From contig NC_079883.1 of NCBI RefSeq assembly GCF_029227915.1, positions 6,326,001-6,386,000 on the forward strand: a DNA stretch of 60,000 nt, written 5' to 3'. Under the pieces are notes generated by a model that worked only from the letters and a program-made list of their open reading frames with translations, searched no databases and was not told where the DNA came from. The translations under genes were made by a program, and so were the position numbers. This DNA comes from Hydractinia symbiolongicarpus. Lineage: Eukaryota; Cnidaria; Hydrozoa; Anthoathecata; Hydractiniidae. This document shows, piece by piece, positions 1 to 12,100 of this stretch. Within the stretch, counting starts at the first letter, position 1. Each line of letters starts with the position of its first letter.

Positions 1-1837
1 GCGCAAATATTCAATGTGTCTGTTCCCGCATTGTTTGGTTATACGTTTTATGTATTCGCTTTGCCTTTGTTTATTGTATGCAACGTTTTTCTTGTATTTT
101 GTCTCTTGGGTATAGTGTATTTTTGTTGTAATTTGTATGTGTAAGTTTCTCGTTCGTTAGTGTGAAGTTTCTGTACCGTGTGTGTGTGTGTAAAGGTGAA
201 GTCTTGGGGTTTTTGTGTTTAAGTAAGCATATGTTTTTTCGTATGAACTTTCTCTTGTTTATGTTGTATTGGTCGTTCGGCATCAGGCATTTTGTTGTTT
301 GGTTTAATTTCTGTTATTTTATAGCTACGTAATTTGTAACTTAGTTTTTTTGTTTTTGTTTGTAGCGTCGCGAAAGTGTGGAATAAATGTTGAATCTCAA
401 AGCCACTTCGTGTCAGTAAATCTGCCCCTTACTCACTACCGCTAAGTTGCTGTAACAGTGTCTTTTTGACAAGTTTGAATATTTTTTGACGGGAATCTGA
501 AAAATCGAAGGGAAGTAACATGCAGAATCTAGGCAAGGAAAGTCACAAATTATGGTTAGAAACTTTTCTACTGCGAATAGTATGTTCTAAATCTAACTAC
601 ATGTTTATGAAAATTTCATAAATTATTTAAAGGAGCGTTGCTATATATTTATTTAAATTGCAAACTATTTTTTAATTTCAAGGTCAAAAGATGCCTCCCA
701 TTGAAAATAAGTCCCTGTGCATTATCTTGCCTGTAAATTTCCGTAAGAGATTTTACTGATTCACAATTTTAAGGGGGCCAAACAAATCGCTTTTCCACAC
801 TAAGTATCTTTTTAATGCTAGAAGAAGATTTTTTAATCGTTTTTAGGAATCAATGAATGCTAAAATGTAAAGTAGGTAAAAAATAAGGCCACTTGCAGTT
901 GATTCTTCATTTGTTGCAATGAAATTGAAGTGCACAATGCTCTCATAATTTATTTTCAAAAAATTTTCATATATCTTTGTATTTCTGGTTTTTTTAAGAC
1001 AAATTATTATTATTCTCCTTCACAAGAAAAAAGAAATATGCATGCATGATGCCAAAGTACATAATAAATACTTTTCTGCTGAAACTTCCACTATCTTATT
1101 TTTTTTATTTTTTTTTATTTTTGTAATAATAAATCATAATGCACCATTATTTTTGCCGATGATACAAATGCAGAGATTTACCATGAAATTATTGCAATTT
1201 TGGTAAATAGAAACACAGGAACAGCCTATCGTAAAACTAGGCTGACTGCTTAGTACAGGTATACTGTGTCCCACATCTGTATAGGTCGTATTAACTTTGG
1301 TTTAAATAAAATCACAAGAGACAGCCTGTTGTTATGTAGAATAACTTTTTGTGACAGTAATAAAAAGTGTAGTAGCCACCTTACTGCATTTAGCATAAGA
1401 ATTATTAAGAATTTGTTGTATCCAAACTGCATTTAGCCACTTTCACTTTTTAGCAAGATGGATATGTAGCCACAAACTCAAACATAAATAATTTTGTAAG
1501 AAAGAATCTACGTTCACAGCCAAAAACGTAAAATTGGTTTCTTTAAGATTTGCAGCTAGAAAATAAGACAATATTTTTATCTAAACATCAAAAAACGACC
1601 TAAAAACCTTCAAAATGGCCACCATTACACATTAGATCATTCACCAAGCACTTCGCTAGAACTTTGCTGTACTCAGCAACAGAACGGATTACACAGCATA
1701 CAGGGGTTCATAATTAAAAAGGCTTAATCAAATTTTACAATTTTTTTAATTTTGTTTCTTTTGTTTTTAATAAAACATTCATTGTTTAAAAGATATATTA
1801 ACCATAACTATTTTTTTTAATTAATGAATATAAAACA
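1..1837. other. AT-rich intergenic sequence, no gene recognised
   Basis: The stretch is AT-rich with T runs and a short GT-rich tract near 178-191. The two short open frames on the minus strand show no signal peptide, domain or codon pattern that I would trust. Confidence 0.5.
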
Positions 1838-2646
1838 AACAAGAAGCCCTGGGGGCTCTAAGAATTTCCGCTCGCTACCAAAATATTTGATGAAAACCTG
1901 CTAATTCGTTGTGTTATTGTGCTAAACATTTGAGGAGGTTTGGTGCATGAACCTCTGAAGATAAAGCACACAAGTGACATTATATCTTACAACAAACGCA
2001 AACAAAACCAAACGTGTCATAATAAACTCACATTTTAAAATAAATTGCTAACAAAAAATACAGCCTAACATTCATGGTAAGTCTTGCGATTGAAACGTTT
2101 ATGGTCTTAAACAGCATTTAGTTGACAAAAAATCAAAATTTTGCTGTGACCATCATTTTCAGCATACTTTTTTTATTAACTGTGCCAATTTTTGTCGAAA
2201 ATCAAGCAGTTTTAATTTTTGGTTAAATTTTGGCCTAAAATGACATTTAGGTGACAAAAATCAAACTTTTGTACCATCATCATTTTCAGCATACTTTATT
2301 TGTTAACTGTGCCAGATTTAGCCGAAAATAAAATAGTTTTAATTTTTGGATCAATTTTGGCCTAAAATGGCATTTAGGTGACAAAAATCAAAATTTCGAT
2401 GTCACCATTATGTTCAGCATACTTTTTTTGTTAACTGTGCCAAATTTTGTTGAAAACAAATACTAATTTTGTCCTGAAACATCATTTAGATGAGTTCCCA
2501 GTAGTTGGGGAGCTTGGGTGCGAAGTTTACATCTGTGACGGAGGAACGTGTAATCCCAGGGTCGATTTTTTCTCAAAAAATGCTCCAAAAGAAAAAAACG
2601 ATGGTTTTAAAGAATTTCCTACGCCTTCGGGCGCGGAAATTCAATA
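1838..2646 (+). mobile_element. Helitron/DINE-like non-autonomous element, copy 1 (3 internal repeats)
   Basis: This copy begins with AACAAGAAGCCCTGGGGGCT and ends in CGCCTTCGGGCGCGGAAATT plus CAAT. The left end carries a small hairpin (AGCCC, TGG, GGGCT) and the right end another (CGCC, TTC, GGGCG). A GAATTTCCGCGC motif just inside the left end is repeated inverted at the right end. Between them lie three tandem units of about 127-128 bp, each marked by TTCAGCATAC (2158, 2285, 2413). The same structure recurs at 42.9 and 49.3 kb, so it is a dispersed family. Central tandem repeats between hairpin-bearing ends resemble DINE-1/HINE-type Helitron relatives; that assignment is inference. The open frame across its right half has no coding signal. 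Confidence 0.8.
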
Positions 2647-3161
2647 ACATTCTAAGATTTGACAAAATGAAATAAATCAAACTCTTACTTTTTCAAGGTA
2701 AGATGTAAGAGCTGGCATTATTTTGCGCACAAACAGACAAAATACGGCAAAATACGATCTCCCTTTTACAGTTCCGCCATTCTTATTTATCTTTCTGACT
2801 AATTTTAATAAAAGGGGGTGAGTATATTTTCCGCAGAATAAATCAGTTCCCCTTACAATTAGGTCAACAAGAATACCAATAAAATTTATCAGTGAAAAGT
2901 TATTACTATATGGTTTTTTATAACAACCCCTGGAACAATAACATGTTTTCCATATGTATATATATATATATGTTATTATGAAAATTAATAGGTTGATTTA
3001 TTATTGGGTATTACGTTTTGTCTTCTTACTCAACGAGGTTTATCATGCTCTGTTCTTTTTTAGTCCTTTTTGTTTTCATTTACTTGTATATAGTATTGTA
3101 TATAGTATTTTAAAGGTACAAAAATCATACATATAAATAACTGGATTTTGAAAAACTAAAA
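2647..3161 (+). promoter_or_regulatory. 5' flank of the Rab-family gene
   Basis: About 500 bp separate the mobile element from the Rab start codon. The sequence is AT-rich, with an AT dinucleotide run near 2957-2971 and possible 3' splice sites such as a T-rich tract ending in TTTTTTAG near 3062. No firm TATA box or other promoter motif is visible, so its regulatory role is inferred only from position. Confidence 0.3.
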
Positions 3162-6100
3162 ATGGCTGACAGTGATGATGACACTGATGGTTTTGGTATG
3201 TTTCACTGTTTTTTTTTGTTGTTTCTTTATTTTTATTCCTTTATAAATAATAGTCTCTATAGAAATCCTATGAATAATGTTAGCATATTCTGGATTCTTT
3301 TTTTGGTTTCTCTTTAAGGATATGCTATTTTTTAGTCACTTTGTGTTGTTTAACCCTTGCTAACAGGCAGTTTAAATAAATCTTTGCAAGCACTAAGTGT
3401 TGCTAAAATAATAGCTTAGTTTGTGGTAATGAATTATCTATTTCTTTTAAAATTTTTACTACTGAGCCATTTTAATTTGTTGGCTTAATCTGACGAGGCC
3501 TAAATTGCGTATATTTAGTTTACAAACAAAATAAGCGTTGTCAGTCATTAATATATATGATAATATTTTAATGAATATATTTGAAAAGAGTTTAGAGTGT
3601 AACAGACCAGCCTGAAATAGTACATCACAAATCGTACATTAAAAAAAAAACTGGGCTATACTTTTAAAAAAAACAGCTTTCAATCTTAAAATGATTGAAA
3701 GCTGTTGAACTTAATGTTACTTGTAAAAAGCAATATCGCAATTAATTCCTCATTCAATGTTTTCAGGTCAGCCCATCATGTATAAAAGTGCCTTGGCATT
3801 TTATTAAGTATTTATTTTAAATGGGTCGAAGCTACGTTACACCAAATTTAATATACAGTATATGTTTGCCCCACAAGTTGTAAGTTGCGAAGACTCAACT
3901 TACAACTTGCTTACATATCAATTGAAAACCCTGGTTGTGTACAATGTGTCAAATTGACAAAGGTATATTCCCACACAAAAACAGCTTATGCAGTAAGGGT
4001 AAAGAAAATCGTGTTACATTTTATTTGATTTTTTTCGTATATTAGGCTTACACCCACACTCTTTAAATTATCGTAGCATGGGATCACAATTTACTATACA
4101 ACTGATATCATTGATATATACTATAAGATTGACAATCGCCTTATTTTTTTTCAAAAACTATCAAAATGTTCCATCGTATGGAACTCACTGTCTTTGTATA
4201 TTTGTTTAAAGTCTTTGTCTTACATAGCAAAAATAGGACTGTTTGGTACCACAGATTATGGCAACATATTTTTACAAAACTATACTATTATACATACTGT
4301 TGCATATGGACTTTCTCTTTAAAGAAAATTTTCAGAAAGACACTAGAAACTAATCTAACTAAAGCTTAAATTTGATATAAGGAGTCCATGCTCTCAGTGC
4401 TGAAACTATATATTTTAAACTTCTTAGGAATTCTACTTAAAGTTTTACTTTCAAGTGATTAAGAAATATTTTCAATGTTTTTCAAACCATTACTATTTAA
4501 ATTGTGATTACTAATAATCACTTTCATTACTAAATTCTTATGTGAGCCAAAATCTAAAGAGTGTTATAATAGTATACACATCAGTGTAGTAAGAATTTCC
4601 ATAAAGAAAGGAAACCAAAGTTTTTCTTATACATAAAGTGTTTCATACAAGTAAAGTATGGGTATAGCATTTTTTTAAAAATTCTTTTTGAAAAGCTTTT
4701 AAATTTGCAAACCTTTTGTTTTTGAAAACATATTTGGGTGTAAAAGCTTAGCGCGATGCCTAATATTTTTAATTTCAAAAAAATACCTTAGTGTTCTTTG
4801 TAAAAAAAGCAAAATCTGTTGTTAGTATACCAAATGTTTTTTGAAAAAAAGGCTTTGAGAACTGTAAGGAACAAATTTTATTTTAAACATTTAATTTTTT
4901 AGAGCCAGTACCAAGAAAAGAGTACGATGTGATATACAAGGCATTGGTTGTTGGTGAATCATCGGTTGGCAAAACAGCACTTGTTAGGAGGTATAAAAAT
5001 CCAGATAAGAAACTACCGAATCTTTTGCCAACAATAGGTTAGTGTGTTTTTTTTAAAAAAATATATAATTTTTATAAAATAAGAAACAAATTACGTTTTC
5101 CCAATTTCTGTTGTCTTAAATGCATGTAGCTTGTTCATGCAGAAATTCAAAAAGTCAAAATAGTCTAGTTTCCCTTTTTATAAATGCAATATTGTAGATG
5201 CATAGAAATTTGATTTGGATGTTTATTTTCTTCTTAGCCAAGGTATTTCAAAGTTATTGTATGACATAAAATTATTACCAAACTGTGACTTTAAGTGCAC
5301 TGACTGGTAGTAAAAGGTTGTAAGTTTTATCTGCAACTTCTTTGAAAACGTAAATAAATTTCCACTGCTTGAAAGTTAGTTGAGCAGTTAATTTGCTGTT
5401 AAAACTTTTGTAGCTTCAATACATAATAATTAAAAAAAACATCTAAATAAATAAATATATTTATCTTGTAATAGGAATTGATTATCGTACTGTGGATATG
5501 GTCATTGATGGATTGCGAGTGCGTGTTCAATTATGGTATGTCTTTTAGTAAATGATTGTCTTATAATATTAAAAAAGATTACATGTTGATGATGATTGAA
5601 AAAAGTTATGTAAAAAGTTTTGTTAAGGTATGAAATGAAATTCTTGTATGTTAATTGTATGTTAATTAAAAACCATTTCAAAATTTTCTAATAGTAAATG
5701 TAACATATTAGTAGCATGAAAGTGTTTAAAATAGTGAAGGAGTGTTATTTTTTTAGCTCGAGTTGTGGAGTAGATATTTTTAACCTTATTTTTATTCCAT
5801 TGTTTTGGTTGGAGAGATTGAAATGTCAAACAACCGTTATAACTAGTTACATAAATTTAAGAAAAAAGTAACAACTAAAGTATAAGTTAAAATTGCTTCA
5901 AGAAGCAAACTGTGGTCTTCAAGGTTTTTTCGTGAAATTTTAATGGCAGGGTATTAAAAACATCTAAATTTATTGCCAATGATGAAATCTTAAAATTTGA
6001 ATCGTACATAATACATTTTACCTATTCTTATGCACATAAAAAGTTTAGTTCATGTATGCAAGTCTTCCCTGTTTATCACATAAGATATGACACACTTTTG

Positions 6101-9100
6101 CAATACATACACGGAAGCATTGCTTGACATTCTGTTGTCTCATGGTTGCAAGTCCACCTGCTGTTCCTGGTATAGTCATCACTTTTATGACAGAATTTGT
6201 TTGTCATGCTTTATGATTATTTTTTTCTTTCAACTTCTGATTTGTGCTTTCAACTTGATTTGAACACAAAATAAATAATGCTTAAAATTGCTGCCGATTT
6301 GCACATTGTTTTATCTGGAATTAAAAATAAAAAGCGTAGAGAAATTTTAGAAAACTGCAATCTTGAAATACCAAAATGAGCGTACATGTTTTAATTATTT
6401 CAAACCTGATATCAACAATTTGTTGAGTAACAAAAAGCTGCATATATAACATTTACTTTTAAATTTCTTTTTATATCTTTTTTGTTTGTTTCATGTATTT
6501 ATCAATCACTCCGGTGTTGATTTTACCAGTATATGTTTTATTTAAAATGAAATGCTTTATACTGATACAATATTTTTAAAGAAGTAAAACTAAAAAGTAA
6601 CTTCATGTTTAAATGTGACTAAAAAATAAACTCTTCTTAAAGGACTTGTTAGCTTATGTAAATGAGTTTAAATATACTGGTATTAAATACAAAAAAAGAA
6701 GAATGAAGTAGCCAACAATTGCTGACACCATACATTAATTTCAGGTACCCTACATATATGCATTAACATCATTGTGTCATATTGACTTTTAACTTCCTAT
6801 TAAAGGGAACCCGAGCTACAAAATGATGTTGGACTTATATTATGGAGCTTAGAAAGTTAGCTAACAAGTCTTTTTAAATTTTTTAAAAAGCTCTTTTCGT
6901 TCTCAAGATATTCACATTTAAAGAATTTCAGATTTAATTATGCTGCATGAAATATGATGTCATACATCATTAAAAGCAAATTTGGACATTTTCTTTCATT
7001 AGTAAAGTGTGCATTCAAACTTTATCAATGCATAGATATAAATACGAACTGATGAAAGGAAATGTCTAAATTTGCTACTACTGAAATATGACATCATAAT
7101 TCGTGCAAGAATAATTATTTGATTCGTTGTTTTGGCATTTTTCTTAAAAATTTAAAAGAAATGAACTGTTTATTTGCAAACATAGTGAAAGAAAAGGAAC
7201 TGTAAATGATTTGGGTTTTGTTGGAGGTGTCAATCAAATAATAACATTTTCAGAGAAAAAATAGCGTTAACAATAAAAATAATAGCTGCAATAGAGACTT
7301 TTGTACTTAGTAAATTTTTCTTCCTGTTGAATATTGTGGAGCTATTCCTTGCAAAGAGTCATTTTTTTTTTATTGAACCTGCTTTTGACAACAGGTAGCG
7401 CAACAACTGTTTGTCAAAGTTATGCAGAAAAATTAAACAACAAGAAGAAAGTTTAATATAAAAAATAATACAGCTAACTAATACAATGGAACTATGCGGA
7501 ATAATATTTTGCCTGCTATACAAGCTGTGCAATACCTTTTTTTTTTATTTCAGTCATTCTCTCATTTAAGGGGTCCAAATAACAAATGCAATAAACAGTA
7601 CTTTTATTGTTAAAGTAACCATTTCTTGCCATTTGGGTTCCAAAAAGGAAAAAAAAATTCCCCAAATTTGTCCACTGCACTATTTTTCAAACAAATGTAG
7701 GTGTGGCTGGCTATTTAGGAAGATAAAAGATAACAGCAAGATCACCATAGCATAGATTGTGATAGATGGCTGAATGGGAAAATAAGAATGCTGACAATGG
7801 AAAACAAAAAAGTAGACTTGCAAAAAGCATATATTTATTCTAAAAACCTGCAAGAAGATTCACTGAGCTGTTCCATGCAACATTCCTTTTTTTGCTGTTC
7901 TCGGTTTTCTTAGTTTCTTCTTTTTTCTTATCATTAGTACCATTCTATTATTCACCGTTGCAGAAAATTCATTTAAGCTACATCGTCTATTCACCCATAC
8001 ATCTCCACATGCACACGCAATAACAGTAAAATAAAGTAAAATATAAGTCTAGTTCATATATCTAGTTCTGGATTTTTCGTTGCAGATGTTATGACACACT
8101 GTACCAATGCATATGAATGAGCATTTCTTGATCTTCTGATTATGCATATAGGGCTTCAACCCACCTGTTATTCGTGATAGTACTATATCAGCTATCAACT
8201 TTCTGCATGTAACTTGATTTAAGGACAATATAATACAAATTACCCCTAAGATGGTCACCATTTTTGTCATTGTTATCTGGATTTTGAAAAAAAATTATGC
8301 TAAAAACAGAAGTTATAATACACTCTATTAATATAAAACTTTTGAATATAACATAATTATTAAAAAAAATTCTTTAGTTTAATGTAATATTTCTTTTTAA
8401 TTATATATTTTTTTTGTTTACAACATATTTTTGCAAATACTTGCAAGCTTCCAAAAAATAGAAAAATGGAGGTATCAAAAAATTTTTATTTCTCTCATGA
8501 AACATAAATACAATGCATGGATATTGTATTCATATTTTTAATCATATGTTTAATTAGGATATGAGTGGATTTAAATACATTGCCCACCAACTCGCTCTAG
8601 CAGCTTCGTTCAACAAAATATTAGGGTACAAACTTGAACCTAATAGTTTGTTGGCTATTTCTCTAGATGGCTAAACACTATCACATGACCAGTACGCTGC
8701 TAGCCAATAGGCAAAAGCTCTACATTGACAGGTGTATAGGCCTAGTAAACAAAGTAAAAAAGCGCTACCTGTGCTTTCCGCAAAAAATGCATTGTAAAAC
8801 ATTCAGCGCGATAGGAAAGATAAGAAAATCTGAAGAAATGTGACGCAAAATTTAGTATTGTTTAAGATGTTGGATCTAAGCAATTAAGTGAATGTTGATA
8901 ATTGAACTTTGACAAGTGAAGAGTTACAAGTACTTGTCATTCGGATTAATCAATTTGTTTTTACTCTTTGCACAAAATAGAAAGGATGTGAAAGTCCTAA
9001 ATGTAAACCTATAGAAAAAGATAGCAAGTGCAACGTTGATATCTAAACTAACAAGTCCAGATCATTATAGAAACAAGGCTTTAAGTTAGTCTTTAAAAAG

Positions 9101-12100
9101 AATACTAAAATTATTTGCCATATGTATACTCTTAGTTATTGGGGATATTTATCCAACACAATTAAGAGTTATGGTATAAATTTTCATCGTGTATCTACAA
9201 ACATATTTACATGTTTTTATTCCTTCAAGTGGAATATACAGTAATGTACCAGCATAAATCTCGGCATGTGTTAAAAAAGCACACATTCCGACAGGTTTTC
9301 TTTATTCTTGTTCTACTCTTGCTCAGATAATTTTTCTCAATACTGAAACCATTTGGTTGCTTGTGTTTCTGTCCAGGATTTACATTCTCATGTGTCTGAC
9401 TTGAGTTGCTAAGCAACATTAACATGGTTACGAGTACAAGTGAGATTTTTGATATTTTCATGTTGACTAAAAAGTAAAAAAATAATGTATGTCCAAATCA
9501 GAGCATTTTAGGTTTTTGTTTAACTTCTAAAAATATTTTTTACCTGTTTTGAATCACTCTTCTGCAAGGTAAATGTGTCTGAGCTTATGATATGAATAAA
9601 AGTTTTATGTCTGATTTAATTATGACAATTGTGTATTTGGTATATGCAGCTGCTTATAAAGCTAATAAAAAAAGAAAGGATATTTTTCACACACATTTGA
9701 TAGATGTTTGATTCTGATGAGTGTGTACAATCATTTATCAACTTTATCAAAGTTATTTTATCACGAGTATACCACAAATTTCCTATTTTAATCGAACACT
9801 GGTTATGTTTGACCTTATCATTTTCAGCAAGGTTCAGTTTGAATGATTGCTTTAATTTTTATTTTGGCCACCCTGTTATGTCGTCATATCACCATATTTC
9901 TATTGAAACTGTTTTTTCTGTGTTACATCGAACCTCGAGAGGGAGAAGAATTTGCTTAGAGAATTAAAAATGTCAGAATGTATACATTGCTTGAATTTTT
10001 GAATGCTCAGTGAATTTATAAAAGATTTTAAATATAAAATTCAGACCTGTCTATATTATACCAACATGTTCGAAAGGAGGTTAGGCTGTATTAAAAATAT
10101 ATTTCAAAGCATGTAAATTGTTATACTTTTTAGTGAGAAAGGAGGCTGCAAGGGAAACCTTGTCCTAAAATACAAAAAAATATGCTCAGCCCTGCTTTGT
10201 TGTCGACCTTTTTTGAATTATTTTGTTTATGAAATCCACCTGAAGCCAAGAACAGGACACTGAAATCGTCAAGACACGATGTGGTGTGACAAGCTTTCAG
10301 ATGATCTTGAATGGCTGGACAATTAGATGTTGTTGACGATTCTATATATATATAGACACAAACTCATTTTAGGTAAAATTAATCTGATGACGTCGCAAAG
10401 GTTGGAAATGACGTCGCATGCACGAAAAATAAGCCATTTTTCCTATTTTACTATAAATACTATAAATCATTTCGTAGCAGAATTTTTTGATCACAATTTT
10501 TTAGAGCAAAAATTAATTTCCAGCAATAGAATGCCGGGTTAAGAAAAACTAGTGTCTATTAAAAGATTGCACTAATTTAACGTTTTCATCTTTTAATGAG
10601 GAGCAGTAATTAGACAAAATGAAAATAAAATGAATAATTAAAACGTGATGTATATTTTGAACACTTAGGAAAATAAATACAGCGTATTGACAACGTTTTA
10701 AGATGAATAACTATGAAAAGTAATGAGACTAGCAGATTACCTTTACACCTTTTGCGTGGAACTCGTGACTGATGCTCCTTTGTCTAATTGATAAATTTTC
10801 CTAAATTTTCTATATTTGCTTCAACACCATTATTCTTTATATTACTTATTATTTGGTTGGTTCGAAATTTTTTTTATTCAAGCTTATTTATTCAGGTCTG
10901 CTATGTGTATCATTGGGAATTAAAAAAATGTTTTAAGGAGTTGGTGTAGAGCGTTGAATTGTATATTTGTATAATTTACAAACTTCCTTATTGAGAACAA
11001 TCATTGAGCTAAATGTGTTATGATTCTGCTGTGACTGGAGTTTGAATAGAGTCGACATTTCTATGGGATGGAGGTGAGAAGAAGAGGGTTAATTGGTGTT
11101 CACAAATCTCATGAAAATGCTCACCCTGAGTGTTGTACCGAAAGTTAATTTCGTGATTATTATGAACTAACCAATCACACTGGCTCATTGAAATACAAAT
11201 ATATTTCTATGAATATTAAAACTGCTATCAGAGTAGCCACCCTATAACCGCGCCGAAATTGTTTTGTTGCATGCCTTTTAAATTAACTAAATGTTGCGTT
11301 CTTTTGACACATATTTCATGTTTTATAACTAATATATATTTCTCTACAAATATATCTTACAAAATAATAATATTTTACATAATTACATTTTCGTTTACTT
11401 GTTCCTGTTTCGAATGGTGATGCAAAAATAAATAAATAATGTTGTTATGTAATTTAAACGTTGCATAAAATGTTCCACCAAGCCTTAAGCTATGCAATTT
11501 GTTCTGTAATTTACACGTTGCATACAGTATTCCACCAAGTCTTAAGCTATGCAGTTTATTCTGGGTTTTGTGTCACAAACATCGTAACAAAATCCACCGC
11601 CACAAAATTCTTCACATACTTCTTCATTGACAGTGTTACATTTTGAGCCCACGTTATCTCTTGTAGTTGTTTTTTGGTAGTGTTTCACAACCGCTTGTTT
11701 CCAGTTGATTACACCGGTTTCTACTCGCACTGATAATAACATAATTATGCAAAATAACTCCAATTTCATTTTTGCTCTAAATAAAAAAATATTTAAAATT
11801 TAAGGCTTAATTTCAACACGGAACTTCGTTCGTCAGGGTGGTTGTCGTAGTTTAGATATATAATTTTGCTTCATCAAAGCTCAACAAATTTCCTTTAAAT
11901 CTATGACAAAACTTAAAACTTACATGTCTCTGGTCAACTTCTACAAGGTTGCACAAATCTTCTTTTTTTCTCCTGCGTGTGTTGGCAACTTTGATTTAAA
12001 AGAGTTTATGTAACTGCAGGAATTACAGAGTATTTATAGTCACAAAATTTGCCTAGCTCATCATATTGTTGTAACCACTTTCCAAAGTAAACAATTTTCA

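Noticed and set aside
2447-2647. 66-codon frame at the end of the first DINE-like element
   Set aside because: The homologous sequence in the other two copies does not preserve the frame, so it is not coding.
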